A DNA stretch of 64,000 nt from Vicugna pacos (Eukaryota > Chordata > Mammalia > Artiodactyla > Camelidae): the NCBI RefSeq assembly GCF_048564905.1, contig NC_133005.1, positions 30,125,501 to 30,189,500 on the forward strand, written 5' to 3'. A program made the position numbers and the translations under genes. Under the pieces are notes generated by a model. The model was given only the letters and a program-made list of their open reading frames with translations. It was not told the origin of the DNA and did no database searches. Below, one piece after another: positions 10,990-21,509 of the stretch. Within the stretch, counting starts at the first letter, position 1. Each line of letters begins with the position of its first letter.

Positions 10990-11475
10990 TATGGGGTTTT
11001 TTAAATATGGCCCCCAATTTCTTTGACCCCTCTCTCATTGAGAGAGGAGATCTCTGTCCCCTTCCCTGAATCTAAGCAGGTTTCTGACACCCAGACCAAT
11101 AGCACAGAGCAGCAGTGGCCCTGTGCAGTTTCCAGGCCTGGGCCTTAAGAAATCGGCACTTTCCACATCCTGTGTCTTCGGATGCTTACCCTTGGAACCC
11201 AGCCACCATGCCGTGAGGAAGCCCAAGACACACCGTGGAGAGAGAGGCTCCCGTGGAGACAAACCAAGAGGCAGAACCAACGTGCCAGCTGTGTGAGTCA
11301 CCTTGGAAGCAGACCAGCAGGCCGGCTTGGGTCGCGCAGCTGATGCTGTGCAGAGAACAGCTCTTCCTGACAAACCCTGCTCAAATTGTAGACTTTGGAG
11401 CAAAGTAAATGATTGTGGTTGTTTTCTGTTACCCGTCGCGGAGTAACTTTATGGAACAATGGATAATCAGAGCGT
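10990..11475 (+). mobile_element. MLT1-type LTR (ERVL-MaLR)
   Basis: Words appear in MLT1 order: gcccccaatttctttgaccc, ccaatagcacagagcagcag, gggccttaagaaatcggca, 'tgctcaaattgtagactttg', then tgattgtggttgttttctgttac. Old solo LTR of about 485 bp. A 122-codon minus-strand frame across it is a chance frame. Confidence 0.75.
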
Positions 11476-11599
11476 TTGCCCCCAAGAAGAAAATGCTGCT
11501 GGAGTGTTCAGTTTTTGGAGTTCTGGAATCTGTTAGAAACCAGTCTCCGGCCTTCTCCCTCAAGGCCAGACTGCCACTGTCACCTCCAGGCGAGCACAC

Positions 11600-11743
11600 G
11601 AGGAAGTGTTGACGATAGACTCTCTAGGTTCCAGTCTCCATGAAACCTCAAGGACATTACTTGTCCTCTCTGAGTCTCAATTTCATTATCTGTAAAATGC
11701 AGACAATGAGACCGACGTCATCATGTCGCAATAATGAATAAAA
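11600..11743 (+). repeat. MIR SINE fragment
   Basis: 'acattacttgtcctctctga' followed by gtctcaatttcattatctgt and aaaatgcagacaatgag is the MIR core. Confidence 0.8.
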
Positions 11744-11745
11744 AG

Positions 11746-11957
11746 CAGGGATTGGCGACTTTATTTGTGCGGGGCCGACCGTGAACATCTCAGGTGCTGA
11801 GGACTGCGCGGTCTCCGTCACAGCTCTTCAGTCCTGCTGTAGCAGCAGGAAACCAGACACGGATGTACATAAACAAATTGGCGTGGCTGCGTTCCAAAAA
11901 AAGATCTCTTCTACCAAAACAGGATTTGGCCCGTGGACCATGGACTACAGACCCCTG
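11746..11957. mobile_element. hAT-Charlie MITE (MER3/MER33-like)
   Basis: Starts cagggattggcgacttt and ends ctacagacccctg. Inside are gcggtctccgtcacagctct, 'caaattggcgtggctgcgtt' and aacaggatttggcccgtgg, the order of the MER3/MER33 group. About 212 bp, so close to whole. Confidence 0.75.
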
Positions 11958-12005
11958 CTACAAAGGACCGGGAAAGTTCCTGGCTTCAGTGCTTGTACCA
12001 TCAGC

Positions 12006-12010
<5 letters not shown>

Positions 12011-12064
<54 letters not shown>

Positions 12065-12068
12065 TAAT
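12011..12068. repeat. (ATT)n microsatellite
   Basis: Thirteen or so uninterrupted att units, then three atc/att variant units and taatataaa. A likely length polymorphism. It makes poly-Ile and poly-Asn frames on the two strands. Confidence 0.95.
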
Positions 12069-12437
12069 ATAAATACAACTTTCTTTAGGCAGAAGTTTGA
12101 TGGCGATTTCACCAGCTTTGTAACCACAGGGTTCACCAAAAAGCATTCAGCCTGAGATAATCAGCAGCAAAGCTAGAAACAAGGTGAGTCATTCTAAAGG
12201 GGTGACACACAAGAGTTTTATTAATTGCTCTGTCATTTTCCATCTGAGCCATCTTCACCAAGTCATCTTATCTCTTGAATCAAGGGAGTTCACCTATATA
12301 ATGGACATATGCATTGTGACCTTTTCTGGGCAAAATTGATATTTCAGATCCAAAGCCAAGACATTTCCTCCTCTGTCCATCCCTTCTTTCAGATGAGAGT
12401 CCCTGGGCAGGGACTTGGGAGGTGTTCAGCTTTAGGA
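12069..12437. other. unassigned DNA with a weak MIR-like stretch
   Basis: 12240-12330 (ccaagtcatcttatctcttg) may be a decayed MIR, but I cannot support it firmly. Otherwise nothing seen. Confidence 0.4.
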
Positions 12438-12512
12438 TTAAAAAAAGGAAGTGGATAAGGGAGGAGGAGAGGGAGGGACGGGGAGGGACAGGAGCGGGGA
12501 AGAGTCTGGAGG
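12438..12512. repeat. GA-rich low-complexity tract
   Basis: Purine-rich ggaggaggagagggagggac-like sequence. Confidence 0.8.
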
Positions 12513-12584
12513 AAATGTGCCCCTTCTAAATCCATGTCTCTCCGGTGGCCCATTCGTTGCTTTGCTCATTCAGCTTTGGGCATT

Positions 12585-12860
12585 TCCTGCCAGCGGTGTG
12601 CCAGGTCCCAGGCTGGGAGCCCGGTAACCAGAAGTGATGAAGACACTCGCAGTCCCTGCCCTCACAGATGTGGCTCACATCCAGGGAGGGGAAGAGACCA
12701 TTAAGTAAGACACGGCAGCAATAGTGCTGGGCACCGTGAAAGGGGAAGTGGAGGGTGGGGACCACCAGTTGGGGTGGGGGACCTGACCCAACTGGGGGTC
12801 AGGGGAGGTATCCCCAAGGAAATGACATCGAAGCCAAGGCCAGAGGGATGAGTGGGGATT
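12585..12860 (-). repeat. L2 LINE 3' fragment, minus strand
   Basis: On the plus strand it reads as reverse-complemented L2: 'tgtgccaggtcccaggctgg', 'gcagtccctgccctcacaga', cacatccagggaggggaag, later 'ggaggtatccccaaggaaat'. Confidence 0.6.
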
Positions 12861-13009
12861 AATCATCATCCCCTGCCTCCTCCTCTTCTTGAGTTTACCC
12901 CATGCCTACACAGATGCATCTCCCGACACTCATCTGTGTGAGAGATCGCTCCTCCCTTCTTCTGCACTAAGTCTTCCCTTGCTTGCACTATCTTTTTTTA
13001 TACATTTTT

Positions 13010-13160
13010 TAAAACACTTTATGTTTGGGGTTTTCTTAGGGGGGGTAGGTAATTAGGTTTACTTATTTATTTTAACAGAGATCCTGGGGATTAAACCCAG
13101 GACATTGACATTGTATGTACTAAGCACACACTTTACCACTGAGCTATGCCATCCCTCCTT
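13010..13160 (-). mobile_element. camelid tRNA-derived SINE (Vic-1 type), minus strand
   Basis: The plus strand shows the reversed tail (taggtaattaggtttact, tatttattttaacagag), then tcctggggattaaacccagg (B-box region), then ctttaccactgagctatgcc (A-box region). One of seven copies in the window. Nearly whole but diverged in the head. Confidence 0.85.
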
Positions 13161-13164
13161 ACAT

Positions 13165-13735
13165 TACCTTTTAAGTCATCTTTTTCTCCTCACCTAAACC
13201 ATTACTGGAATCATCAATACTCTTAGGATAAAAACAAAAAGCCTTAACATGGCCCACTAGGCCTTGAGTGATGTGGTTCCTAATACCACTCTAGACTTGT
13301 CTCCTAGTATCCCATCAGTAACTCTGCTCTGGTCACCCTGGAGTATTTTCCTGGCCTCCCTACCACAGGCCCTTTGCATATGCTTTCCCCGCTACCTAGA
13401 ATACTTTCCCTCCTTCTATTTACCTAATCAACTCCTAATGATCCTTCAGATCTTAGATCACTTATTCCCTCAAAAAAGCTTTCTGTGATCTCCCAGCTCA
13501 TTCAAAGCCCCTGTTTTTAAGCTTTCAAGCCCCATGGACCCCTTCATCCTTAGCACTCACCACAGTGCAATGTCTGTGGTCTATGTGAGGATTTGACCAG
13601 TGCCTGTCTCCCCAAGGAGACCACAAGCCCCAGAGGAGCCTGGACTTGTCTCTGATGCTTACAGCTTCCCTCCAGCACCAGGGTCCAGCATGTAGTGGGA
13701 GCCAAGCTAACACATTGATTTCAATGAATAAAATG
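13165..13735 (+). repeat. L2 LINE 3' end, long copy
   Basis: Runs in L2 order: acatggcccactaggccttg, 'caggccctttgcatatgctt', ctagaatactttccctcctt, gatccttcagatcttagatc, then the decayed end 'gggtccagcatgtagtggga' and caatgaataaaa. The SINE upstream abuts it. Confidence 0.8.
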
Positions 13736-14205
13736 TGGATGCAAAAGTCTGACACCATAATACATCCATTTTCAAACCCTTGAGAATATCAAAACCCCAA
13801 CCCATCATATACATATATGTTCGTAAGAGCAGGTGTGACACAGGGAGGGAAGAGAAATCTACTGCAGGTCAGGAGAACTCAGATCCCTGCCTCTGGTGGC
13901 TCTTGGGTGTAAGGTTCCTCACCTCGGAAAGGGTGAAGTAACAGCATCCCCCGCAACCGCCCCTCAGAGTCTCTGCACATAACGAGGCCTCTTCAAGGAT
14001 GTGTGCTTATGAGTTTATCATGGCCCAGCGTCCACCAGAGAACCAGGAAAGAGGCGTCAGCACCCAGGGCCCCACGCTCCGGGCGGAGGCTGCCAGGGCG
14101 GGTGCGTGCCCTCTGGGAGGGACATCAGGGAGAGGAGGATGTCTGAAGCTGCCCGTGCCACCCTAGGCCCTGCGGTATTGATCACCAGTCTTGCAGAGGG
14201 AACAT
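13736..14205. other. unassigned DNA
   Basis: No gene or named repeat. 14040-14130 is GC-richer with a few CpGs but too small to call an island. Confidence 0.5.
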
Positions 14206-14209
14206 TCGC

Positions 14210-14500
14210 CTTTCTTCCCCTTCCAAATAATTAAAGTATAATATTTTATGGCCTGATAAAATTTACTGGGACCCTTGGCACGTAATTATAGTGCTTCTTT
14301 AACGGAGACCCCATAAAAGATGCATGATGAGAAAGTTAAGGATCTGGATAGAATTACAGCAATGTGACAAATAATTTACAAGTGATAAACTGTCCGAGGG
14401 GAAAAAAAATTCCAATACCCTCTGATGAAGGCTAACAATTAAAATAATAAATTCCCCGAGAGCAAGGGTAAACCTTTCTTCTTGATCAAAGGCTTAAACT
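14210..14500. other. repeat-free AT-rich block, possible conserved noncoding element
   Basis: No repeat family fits. It has several homeodomain-type cores: ccaaataattaaagtataat near 14225, cacgtaattatagtgc near 14280, and taacaattaaaataataaat near 14435. Conservation is a guess from texture only. Confidence 0.25.
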
Positions 14501-14614
14501 CCATGAGCCCAGGAAGAGGAATAAGCCTTCTTGTCAAAGTCAAGGGCCAGGCTCCCAGGCATCTGTTCTTTCTGTATGTATTTGTTTTTGTACCTAAGTA
14601 TTTACTTATTTAAT

Positions 14615-14845
14615 CTTTTCAGTAATTTATTCATCTGCTGACTGACAGTGTCGCATTTCTAGCCATTCTTTCATTCCATCATCAATCTTACTCATTCTTT
14701 CCTCCATCTGTCGGTCCATCCACCCCAACCACCCAGCCTCCTATTCACTTGTTAATTTATTCACCCATATATCTAATTCCCTCTGTTCATTTGTCCATGT
14801 ATTAATTTGTTTTTCCATTCATTTATCTACTCCTTCATGTACTTC
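14615..14845. repeat. degenerate pyrimidine-rich ttcatt/tccat repeat tract
   Basis: Words such as ttctttcattccatcat, cattctttcctccatctg, gtccatccacc and ttccattcatttatctac recur imperfectly. The same texture resumes at 16862-16920, so the L1 between them landed inside this tract. Confidence 0.6.
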
Positions 14846-15599
14846 TTTTTTAACATTTTTTTGATGTATAATCATTTTACAATGTTGTGTCAAATTCCAG
14901 TGTACAGCACAATTTTTCAGTTATACATGAACATATATATATTCATTGTCACTTTTTTTCTCTGTGAGCTACCATAAGATCTTGTGTATATTTCCCTGTG
15001 CTATACAGTATAGTCTTGTATATCTATTCTACAATTTTGAAATCCCAGTCTATCCCTTCCCACCCCCGGCCCCCTTGGCAACCACAAGTTTGTATTCTAC
15101 GTCTATGAGTCTATTTCTGTTTTGTATTTATGCTTTATTTGTTTGTTTGTTTTTAGATTCCACATATGAGCGATCTCATATGGTATTTTTCTTTCTCTTT
15201 CTGGCTTACTTCACTTAGAATGACATTCTCCAGGAGCATCCATGTTGCTGCAAATGGCATTATGTTGTCGGTTTTTATGGCTGAGTAGTATTCCATTGTA
15301 TAAATAATACCACCTCTTCTTTATCCAGTCATCCATTGATGGACATTTAGGCTGTTTCCATATCTTGGCTATTGTAAATAGTGCTGCTATGAACATTGCG
15401 GTGCAGGTGTCATCCTGAAGTAGGGTTCCTTCTGGATATATGCCCAGGAGCGGGATTCCTGGGTCATATGGTAAGTCTATTCCTAGTCTTTTGAGGAATC
15501 TCCATACTGCTTTCAACAGTGGCTGCACCAAACTGCATTCCCACCAGCGTGAAGGAGGGTTCCCTTTTCTCCACAGCCTTTCCAGCATTTGTCATTTGA
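14846..15599 (-). mobile_element. L1 LINE, 3' part (ORF2 C-terminus and 3' UTR), minus strand
   Basis: The T-rich left edge is the reversed 3' end. On the minus strand ORF2 C-terminal words are read nearly intact between about 15590 and 15230: [44 protein letters not shown]. The 3' UTR fills 14846-15200. Low divergence suggests a fairly young, artiodactyl- or camelid-age L1. It joins the inverted segment at about 15600. Confidence 0.9.
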
Positions 15600-16860
15600 T
15601 GACATGTTACTATATACGGAAAATCCTAAAAGGTCCACACAAAAACTACTAGAGCTGATCGAAGAATTCAGCATGGTAGCAGGTTACAAGATTAACGTTC
15701 AAAAATCAGTTGCATTTCTTTACACTAACAATGAATCAACAGAAAAAGAAAGTAAAGAAACAATCCCCTTTAAAACAGCACCCAAAGTAATAAAATATCT
15801 AGGAATAAATCTAACCAAGGATGTGAAAATATTATACACAGAAAACTATAAACCACTGATGAAAGAAATTAAAGAAGACTTTCAAAAATGGAAAGATATC
15901 CCATGCTCTTGGATTGGAAGAATCAATATTGTTAAAATGGTCACACTGCCCAAGGCAATCTACAGATATAATGCAATCCCTATCCAATTACCCAGGACAT
16001 ATTTCACAGAACTAGAATAAATCATAATAAAATTTATATGGAACCATCAAAGACCTAGAATTGCCAAAGCATTACTGAACAGAAAGAAAGAAGCTGGAGG
16101 AATAACTCTCCCAGACTTCAGACAATACTATAGAGTTACAGTCATCAAGACAGCATGGTATTGGTACAAAAACAGACATATAGACCAATGGAACAGAATA
16201 GAGAGCCCAGAAATGAACCCACAAACTTTTGGTCAACTAATCTTCATCAAAGGAGGCAAGAATATACAATGGAATAAAGACAGTCTCTTCAGCAAATGGT
16301 GTTGGGAAAACTGGACAGCAGCATGTAAAGCAATAAAGCTAGAACACTCCCTTATACCACACACAAAAATAAACTCAAAATGGGTCAAAAACTTAAACAT
16401 AAGACAAGACACAATAAACCTCCTAGAAGAAAATATAGGCGAAACATTATCTGACATACATCTCAAAAATGTTCTCCCAGAACAGTCTACTCAAGCAATA
16501 GAAACAAAAGCAAGAATAAACAAATGGGACCTAATGAAACTTACAAGCTTCTGCACAGCAAAGGAAACCATAAATAAAACAAAGAGACAACCTACGGAAT
16601 GGGAAAAAAATTTTGCAAATGAAACCGACAAAAGCTTGATCTCCAGATTCTATAAGCAGCTCATACGACTCAATAAGAAAAAAACAAACAACCCAATCCA
16701 AAAATGGGCAGAAGACCTAAACAAGCAATTCTCCAAGGAAGACATACAAATGATCAATAGGCACATGAACAAATGCTCAATATCACTAATTATCAGAGAA
16801 ATGCAAATCAAAACTACAATGAGGTATCACCTCATACCAGTCAGAATGGCCATGATTTAA
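15600..16860 (+). mobile_element. L1 LINE, inverted 5' segment (ORF2 reverse transcriptase to late ORF2)
   Basis: Opens right at the reverse transcriptase active-site word (F-D-D-M-L-L-Y, where L1s have F/Y-A-D-D) and continues as ORF2 through [36 protein letters not shown] and [12 protein letters not shown]. One frame stays open from 15589 to 16860 except for a single taa at 16018-16020. In ORF2 order this segment lies just upstream of the minus-strand part to its left, so both come from one insertion with 5' inversion. ORF1, the endonuclease and the first part of the reverse transcriptase are absent. Confidence 0.9.
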
Positions 16861-16973
16861 AAATCCATTTACTTTTATTTTTCCTTCCTTTACCCCTTCG
16901 TCCATCCGTCGCATCCACATGTATTGCTCACTTGTGCTGAGCAAATCCCTTGATTCCTTACCATGTTCTAAGG

Positions 16974-17472
16974 CAGCACTCTCCAAAAGAACTCTAATGG
17001 GAGCCAAAAGGGCAATTTTAAATTTTCTATTGGCCAGATTAAAAAAGAAAAAAGAAATGAGTGAAATCAATGTAAATAATAATTATGCTATTTAGTAATC
17101 ATTTTTGTTATAAAATAGTACAAGCATATATTATATAATATAGAATACATATGTAATATATTCATCTACATTGTATATTTATTTTGATATAAAATATAAA
17201 TGCTGCTTAATAAATATTAATTTTATGCAAATACTATTTCATAAAATCATTAACTTTATTTAACTCACTTCATCCAAAATACTATCATGTATTTTGGATT
17301 TCAACCTGTGATCAGTACAAATACATTAGCCAGTTATCTTCCATTCCTCTTTTCATCCTAAGTTCAAAACCCGGTGTGTGCTCTACACCTTCAACTCAGC
17401 TCAGTTGGACTCATTACCTTCAAGTGCTCAGCTGCCACATGTGGTTCGTGGCTGCCATATTGGACAGCCCAG
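16974..17472. mobile_element. hAT-type MITE with inverted ends and probable 8-bp target duplication
   Basis: Left end cagcactctccaa and right end ttggacagcccag are near-perfect inverted copies. Flanks ttctaagg (16966-16973) and ttccaggg (17473-17480) agree at six of eight bases, the length expected for hAT elements. The inside is AT-rich with 'caattttaaattttctattg' and tgccacatgtggttcgtggc, as in the common mammalian family with ends cagtnctgtccaatag. No transposase remains. Confidence 0.8.
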
Positions 17473-17554
17473 TTCCAGGGCTTCAGTGCTGAATCAGATC
17501 TAGCTTTTGTCCTTGGAGTTCCTACTTAGATGAGGACAGAAATAAGATCTGCCG

Positions 17555-17690
17555 ACTATGAGATTCAGTGCATGTTTCAGACATTATCTCATTTAATCTT
17601 CATATTTATGCTATAAAATACTCCCATTTGACACTTGGGGAAGCTAAGGCTCAGAGAGAAGTGGTTAAGAGTTCTAAAAATCAAATCAGT
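17555..17690 (-). repeat. MIR SINE fragment, minus strand
   Basis: 'gacattatctcatttaatct' then cccatttgacacttggggaagctaagg, the reversed MIR core. Confidence 0.8.
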
Positions 17691-18135
17691 TGAGCATCCC
17701 AAAACGCCATGTCAAATGGTCAGATAGAGAAAGGGCTGAGCGTCTACAGAAACCTGAAAGCGGGCTGCCTGGCTCTGCCCAAGGCCTGCAAGAGCTGGGA
17801 TTCAGGCACTGGGCCCGCCTGGAGCTGGAGAAGGAGCCAGGCAGCCGAGAGGTCTTTCCAGACAAATGGGAAAAGAGGAGAAGAACTAACACGCCTTTAC
17901 GTCCAAGCACATCCCTGAGTTCTTTGAATATCACTGGGCAGAGACCCATAGTGTGAAAGAACATGTTTGGGAGAATAAAAAACCTCACATAGGTCAAAAC
18001 TAGCCTTTTGCACCAAACATTGTACTCTCCCATCCATTCATAATGAAGAGAGCAAGGATTCCACAGCCCATTAGCTGCATGGCACCCAAGCCTGAAGAGT
18101 TGGATAATGTTGCTGATGCTAATGATGACAAAGAC
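17691..18135. other. unassigned DNA
   Basis: Overlapping frames on both strands (up to 158 codons on minus) show no motif. No repeat named. Confidence 0.5.
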
Positions 18136-18139
18136 CATG

Positions 18140-18280
18140 TGATACGAGTAACAGAGGCTCACCTTACTGAGCGTTTACTACAGTGCTCCAAGCCCATCAC
18201 CTGCACAGCTTCACTGGCGCCCCTGTTGCAGAGATGAGGAAAGCGAGACACTTTCCCAAAGCCCACGAAGTGTCATCTGC
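18140..18280 (-). repeat. MIR SINE fragment, minus strand
   Basis: 'ccttactgagcgtttactac' followed by ttgcagagatgaggaaagcgagac. Confidence 0.65.
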
Positions 18281-18394
18281 CATGTGCTACTTGCATGGAC
18301 ACCACCCCACCTCCCCTCTGCAGTGAGTGTGTCACTAGAAACTGGTTTAGCCAGACAGGACTCAGGCTGCAGGACAGCCACTGGGGGTGGGAAG

Positions 18395-18640
18395 GTGAGT
18401 ACCCCATGATCGCTGTCTCCACGAGGTTCATAGTCTAGCAGGGAAGAGGAATCTGTGGGCAGATAAAGGCCCTTCAGATTTCCGGTGCTGTGCTAGAACA
18501 TTCCAACACTGGAAAGTGGAGACAAAGAGGGTCAGCTGTCACTTTTCTGTGGGGGAAGGGGTCAGGAGGGCTTTGCAGAAGGGGTGACACTGGGGCACAT
18601 GAAGCTTTCTCTGACCCCCCCAATGAGAAGCAACCTCTCT
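18395..18640 (-). repeat. probable L2 fragment, minus strand
   Basis: 'gaggttcatagtctagcagg' and, further on, 'ggctttgcagaaggggtgac' followed by actggggcacatgaag recall reversed L2 (ggagcttacattctagtg; aggtgacatttgagc). Diverged. Confidence 0.4.
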
Positions 18641-19019
18641 CGTTCTGCAGACGAGCTCCTTTGTCAGGGCCCTGGCGCACAGGCTCAGGCCTGGCCCTCT
18701 GGGACAGTGTCTGCTCCCTCCCCGCTCCCTGCCCAGCACAGCCCCTCACCCTGTAATCCCCCTGCAGGCACCAGCGAAGCTCTTACACTTACTCAACGTC
18801 AGGATGGATCAGTGGAGAAATACAATTGCTGGGATTTCTGAGAATGTATATATTTGTTTAAAAACCCCTGTCTTTCTCGGGTGCAGACAAAACACTGCCA
18901 GCTTAACACCTCCCAGAGATGCACTGTGGGAATGATTTCAAGGCTTTAGCTGTCAGTGGCAATATCAATCAGACGGGCTTCCCAGTGGCCCCCGCTCAGG
19001 AGCAGGGGAGACACTGGCA
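18641..19019. other. unassigned DNA
   Basis: Nothing nameable. Several overlapping frames without motifs. Confidence 0.5.
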
Positions 19020-19340
19020 GAGAGGCGGAAAGCGCGCGGAGAGAGATGGAGCCAAAGTTAGCTGGAGACAGAGCGATAAACGGGGAGAAAGAGAGAGAGA
19101 GAGAGGCAAAGGCACTAAGGGAACAGGAGTGACATCAAGAAAAGACAAAGGCAGAAAAAAAGGAGATTGTGAGTTAGGGAGATGGAATGCATCAGAGGGG
19201 AGAAGAAAACAGAGACTGAGAGAGACAGGGTCAGACTCAGACTAAGTCAATCAGGCACCAAAAGATGGATGGAGACCAAACGACCCATGAGACTTGGAGA
19301 GAGAGAACAGAGACAGGACAGGAAGAGGAGAGAAGCAGGG
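19020..19340. repeat. purine-rich tract with (GA)n core
   Basis: gagaaagagagagagagaga at 19084-19106 within about 320 bp of nearly pure purine on this strand. Such tracts can form triplex (H-) DNA. The Arg/Glu/Lys-rich frames through it are compositional. Confidence 0.85.
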
Positions 19341-19369
19341 TGGGCTGCCCGGAGGCGCCCAGCACCCAG

Positions 19370-19700
19370 CTCCTGCCTCAGGCCTTTGTTCCCTGTCCCT
19401 CTGCCCGGAAGACTCTTGCATTTCTGGACTTGCCTCCTCTTCCCGGCCTTTGCTGGGCTGAGGCTTCCCCGAAACAGTCTCCAGCAGCCACCCCATGCAA
19501 CTGGAGGTCTCTTTCCTCACCCCTGCCTGTTGTTTTCCACCAGAAAAGAACGCCGAGTTGATTTATTTTATAGGACCTCTTGGCTTTTTATTATTCACTT
19601 GTTTATTATCCATTCCCAGGGCCACCATTGTCTTGCCCTATCCTCAGGGTCTAGACTAGTAGCTGGGCATAGAGTAGGTGGCACTTCAAAACTGAGGAAC
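19370..19700 (+). repeat. L2 LINE 3' region (two blocks)
   Basis: First block: 'tcaggcctttgttccctgtc' and ctctgcccggaagactcttgc. Last block: 'cctatcctcagggtctagac' then gctgggcatagagtaggtgg. The part between is diverged or replaced. Confidence 0.6.
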
Positions 19701-19701
19701 T

Positions 19702-19752
19702 GATGGATGGATGGATGGATGGACGGATGGATGGATGGACAGGTGGACGGAT
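19702..19752. repeat. (GGAT)n microsatellite
   Basis: About twelve gatg/gacg tetranucleotide units, starting at the tail of the L2, where L2 ends usually have tgaatgaa-type repeats. Confidence 0.9.
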
Positions 19753-20370
19753 GTATAGCAATGAAGGCGAGTCATAGGCAAGAACTCCTTTCTGGATGCT
19801 CAAGTCACTCAGGCTGAAAGAGCGTGATTTTGTAGCAGGGCTGGGGACTGATCTGAAACATGTGCCCATTCTCAGCAGCTGGGCAAAGGTGGAGGCCACT
19901 TGAGATGGAGACAGGAATGGAGGCAGAAGGTAGGAGGCTGCATCGAGGCTAAAGAGGATCCTGGGAAGAAGGTGGCTGGGGAGCCACACACTTTCCATCC
20001 CACTTTAAGGGCCCCTCTGGAGTGCCCTTCAGACAGAAATGGTTCCATCCATGACTTTGCTTTGTCTAAAGTTGGAAATGGTCCTGTGGGGAAAGTGCAT
20101 GATAACCACATGCACTTCTCAGGCAAAGTTCCTAAGATAACGGGGCTGCATGGGCCCCATTAGGACTAACGCAGCCTCCCTCCCCGGCAGGGCTCTTTGC
20201 CTCTATGGAAAGTGCTCTCGGGAGCCTCTGAGCAAGATCAGCCCCTGCTGACCAACGCTGGAGAGCACTTGGGGGATCTTCCAGTCAAGACCAGAGTGCT
20301 TCGGCCTTCCAAAGTCCCAGGTGAAGGCCAGACAGCTTTCTGGAGCCAGACAAGAGGCCATTGCTTGTGT
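19753..20370. other. unassigned DNA
   Basis: No gene or named repeat recognised. Confidence 0.5.
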
Positions 20371-20373
20371 TGT

Positions 20374-20545
20374 CCCTCAGTATCCACAGAAGATTGGTTC
20401 CGGGACGCCCGAGGAGTCCAAACCGGACACCATACTCTGCGGATGCTCAAGTCTCCTAGGTAAAAATGGCCTAAGAGTCGGCCCTCTGTGTCCACAAGTT
20501 CCACATTCTCAGAGCCAACCACCCCAGGATGCGGGCTGACTGTCC
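20374..20545. mobile_element. Tigger/MER2-like DNA transposon fragment
   Basis: Left 'ccctcagtatccacagaaga' then ttggttccgggac, 'gcggatgctcaagtctccta', and right 'gtcggccctctgtgtccaca' then agttccacatt are the terminal words of the MER2/Tigger group. Internally deleted to about 170 bp. Confidence 0.65.
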
Positions 20546-20747
20546 TTGTGTCTCGAGGCTTGAGGGGAAGCTGCATTTGGGGGATTGCTGGGGAGACCCG
20601 CCTGCAGGAGACACCGAGAGGGGCTGGGCAGCCTGGCGGGAAGGACTCTGGGCATGAAATCCCAAAGCCAGGGGCTTCTCCAGGCCGCTCACAGGGTGAC
20701 CCGGGAGCAGTGACGGAGTCCAACAACAGCAGCAGAGACAATCCACA

Positions 20748-20775
20748 GCCTCCCCCCCCCCACCCCCACCACAGC
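20748..20775. repeat. C-rich homopolymer tract
   Basis: Ten consecutive c's then acccccaccacag. Confidence 0.85.
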
Positions 20776-20819
20776 TCTTTCTTTGTGCCTTAGGGCTTTC
20801 TGTCCTTGCCCGCATTTCC

Positions 20820-21375
20820 ACAATTTAACACACTTGCCTTCACCGAGTAAACTCCAGTTCACATTCTGTTATTCCAGTAACTGCACTATAAACATCTCGT
20901 ATGTTTCCAGACTTTCAGCACTGACATAGCTGACAATTACATTAAAGACCACGATTTGACTTACCATCCCGTGTAAGTGGTCCTTCAAGGGTTAGCCAGG
21001 TTTTGCTGTTACAGATTCCAATGCAACAAACACCTTCTGCTTCCTTTCCTCAAGATTATTTTCTCAAGTTCAGGATGAGAGTGTGACAATGTAGTGTTCT
21101 ATTATCCCCGAAGTGGTAAGAATTTGGGTGACCACAAGTAGTGTTTGTGTGTGTGATTTTTCGACCCAACCTCACCAGCAATGGGCATTAACAAGATCAT
21201 CCTTTTTCCCTTAGGTGGTAGATGTGATTCATTTTAATTTCCTCGGTCAGAATTAAGAATGAACATTTTTTAAGTGCCTGTTTACTCCTTGCATTCCTTT
21301 ATACACAAACTTTGGCCTGTAAATTTTTGTTCAGCTCATCTGCTTACCCATTTTCTTCAGCTGTGTAAATGTGGA
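20820..21375 (-). repeat. old L1M/HAL1-type fragment, minus strand
   Basis: Plus strand shows reversed L1 texture: gaccacaagtagtgtttgtg, 'aacctcaccagcaatgggca', gattcattttaatttcctcg, tgcttacccattttcttcag. Subfamily not set. Confidence 0.55.
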
Positions 21376-21509
21376 TGTTCATCTCCACCCTCTGAAGAAT
21401 GAGGAATGATATGCTCAAGGGGTGGAGTTACAAATCCTGGGCAGCGCTCAAAGCATCCAACCCGGTCCTCACAATGGCGTCAGGGCCACCATATGGACAA
21501 GGAAACTGT

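Noticed and set aside
12011-12068. regular short repeats that might suggest a CRISPR array
   Set aside because: A trinucleotide microsatellite in mammalian DNA; no spacers.
11781-12155. 124-codon frame with a long Ile run
   Set aside because: The Ile run is the ATT microsatellite; the rest is a hAT MITE.
12240-12330. possible MIR
   Set aside because: Only a few core words remain; too weak to call.
16213-16860. 215-codon plus-strand frame that looks like a protein gene
   Set aside because: It is L1 ORF2, not a host gene.
19182-19703. 173-codon plus-strand frame rich in Arg, Glu and Lys at its start
   Set aside because: Begins in the purine-rich tract and ends at an L2 tail; composition-driven.
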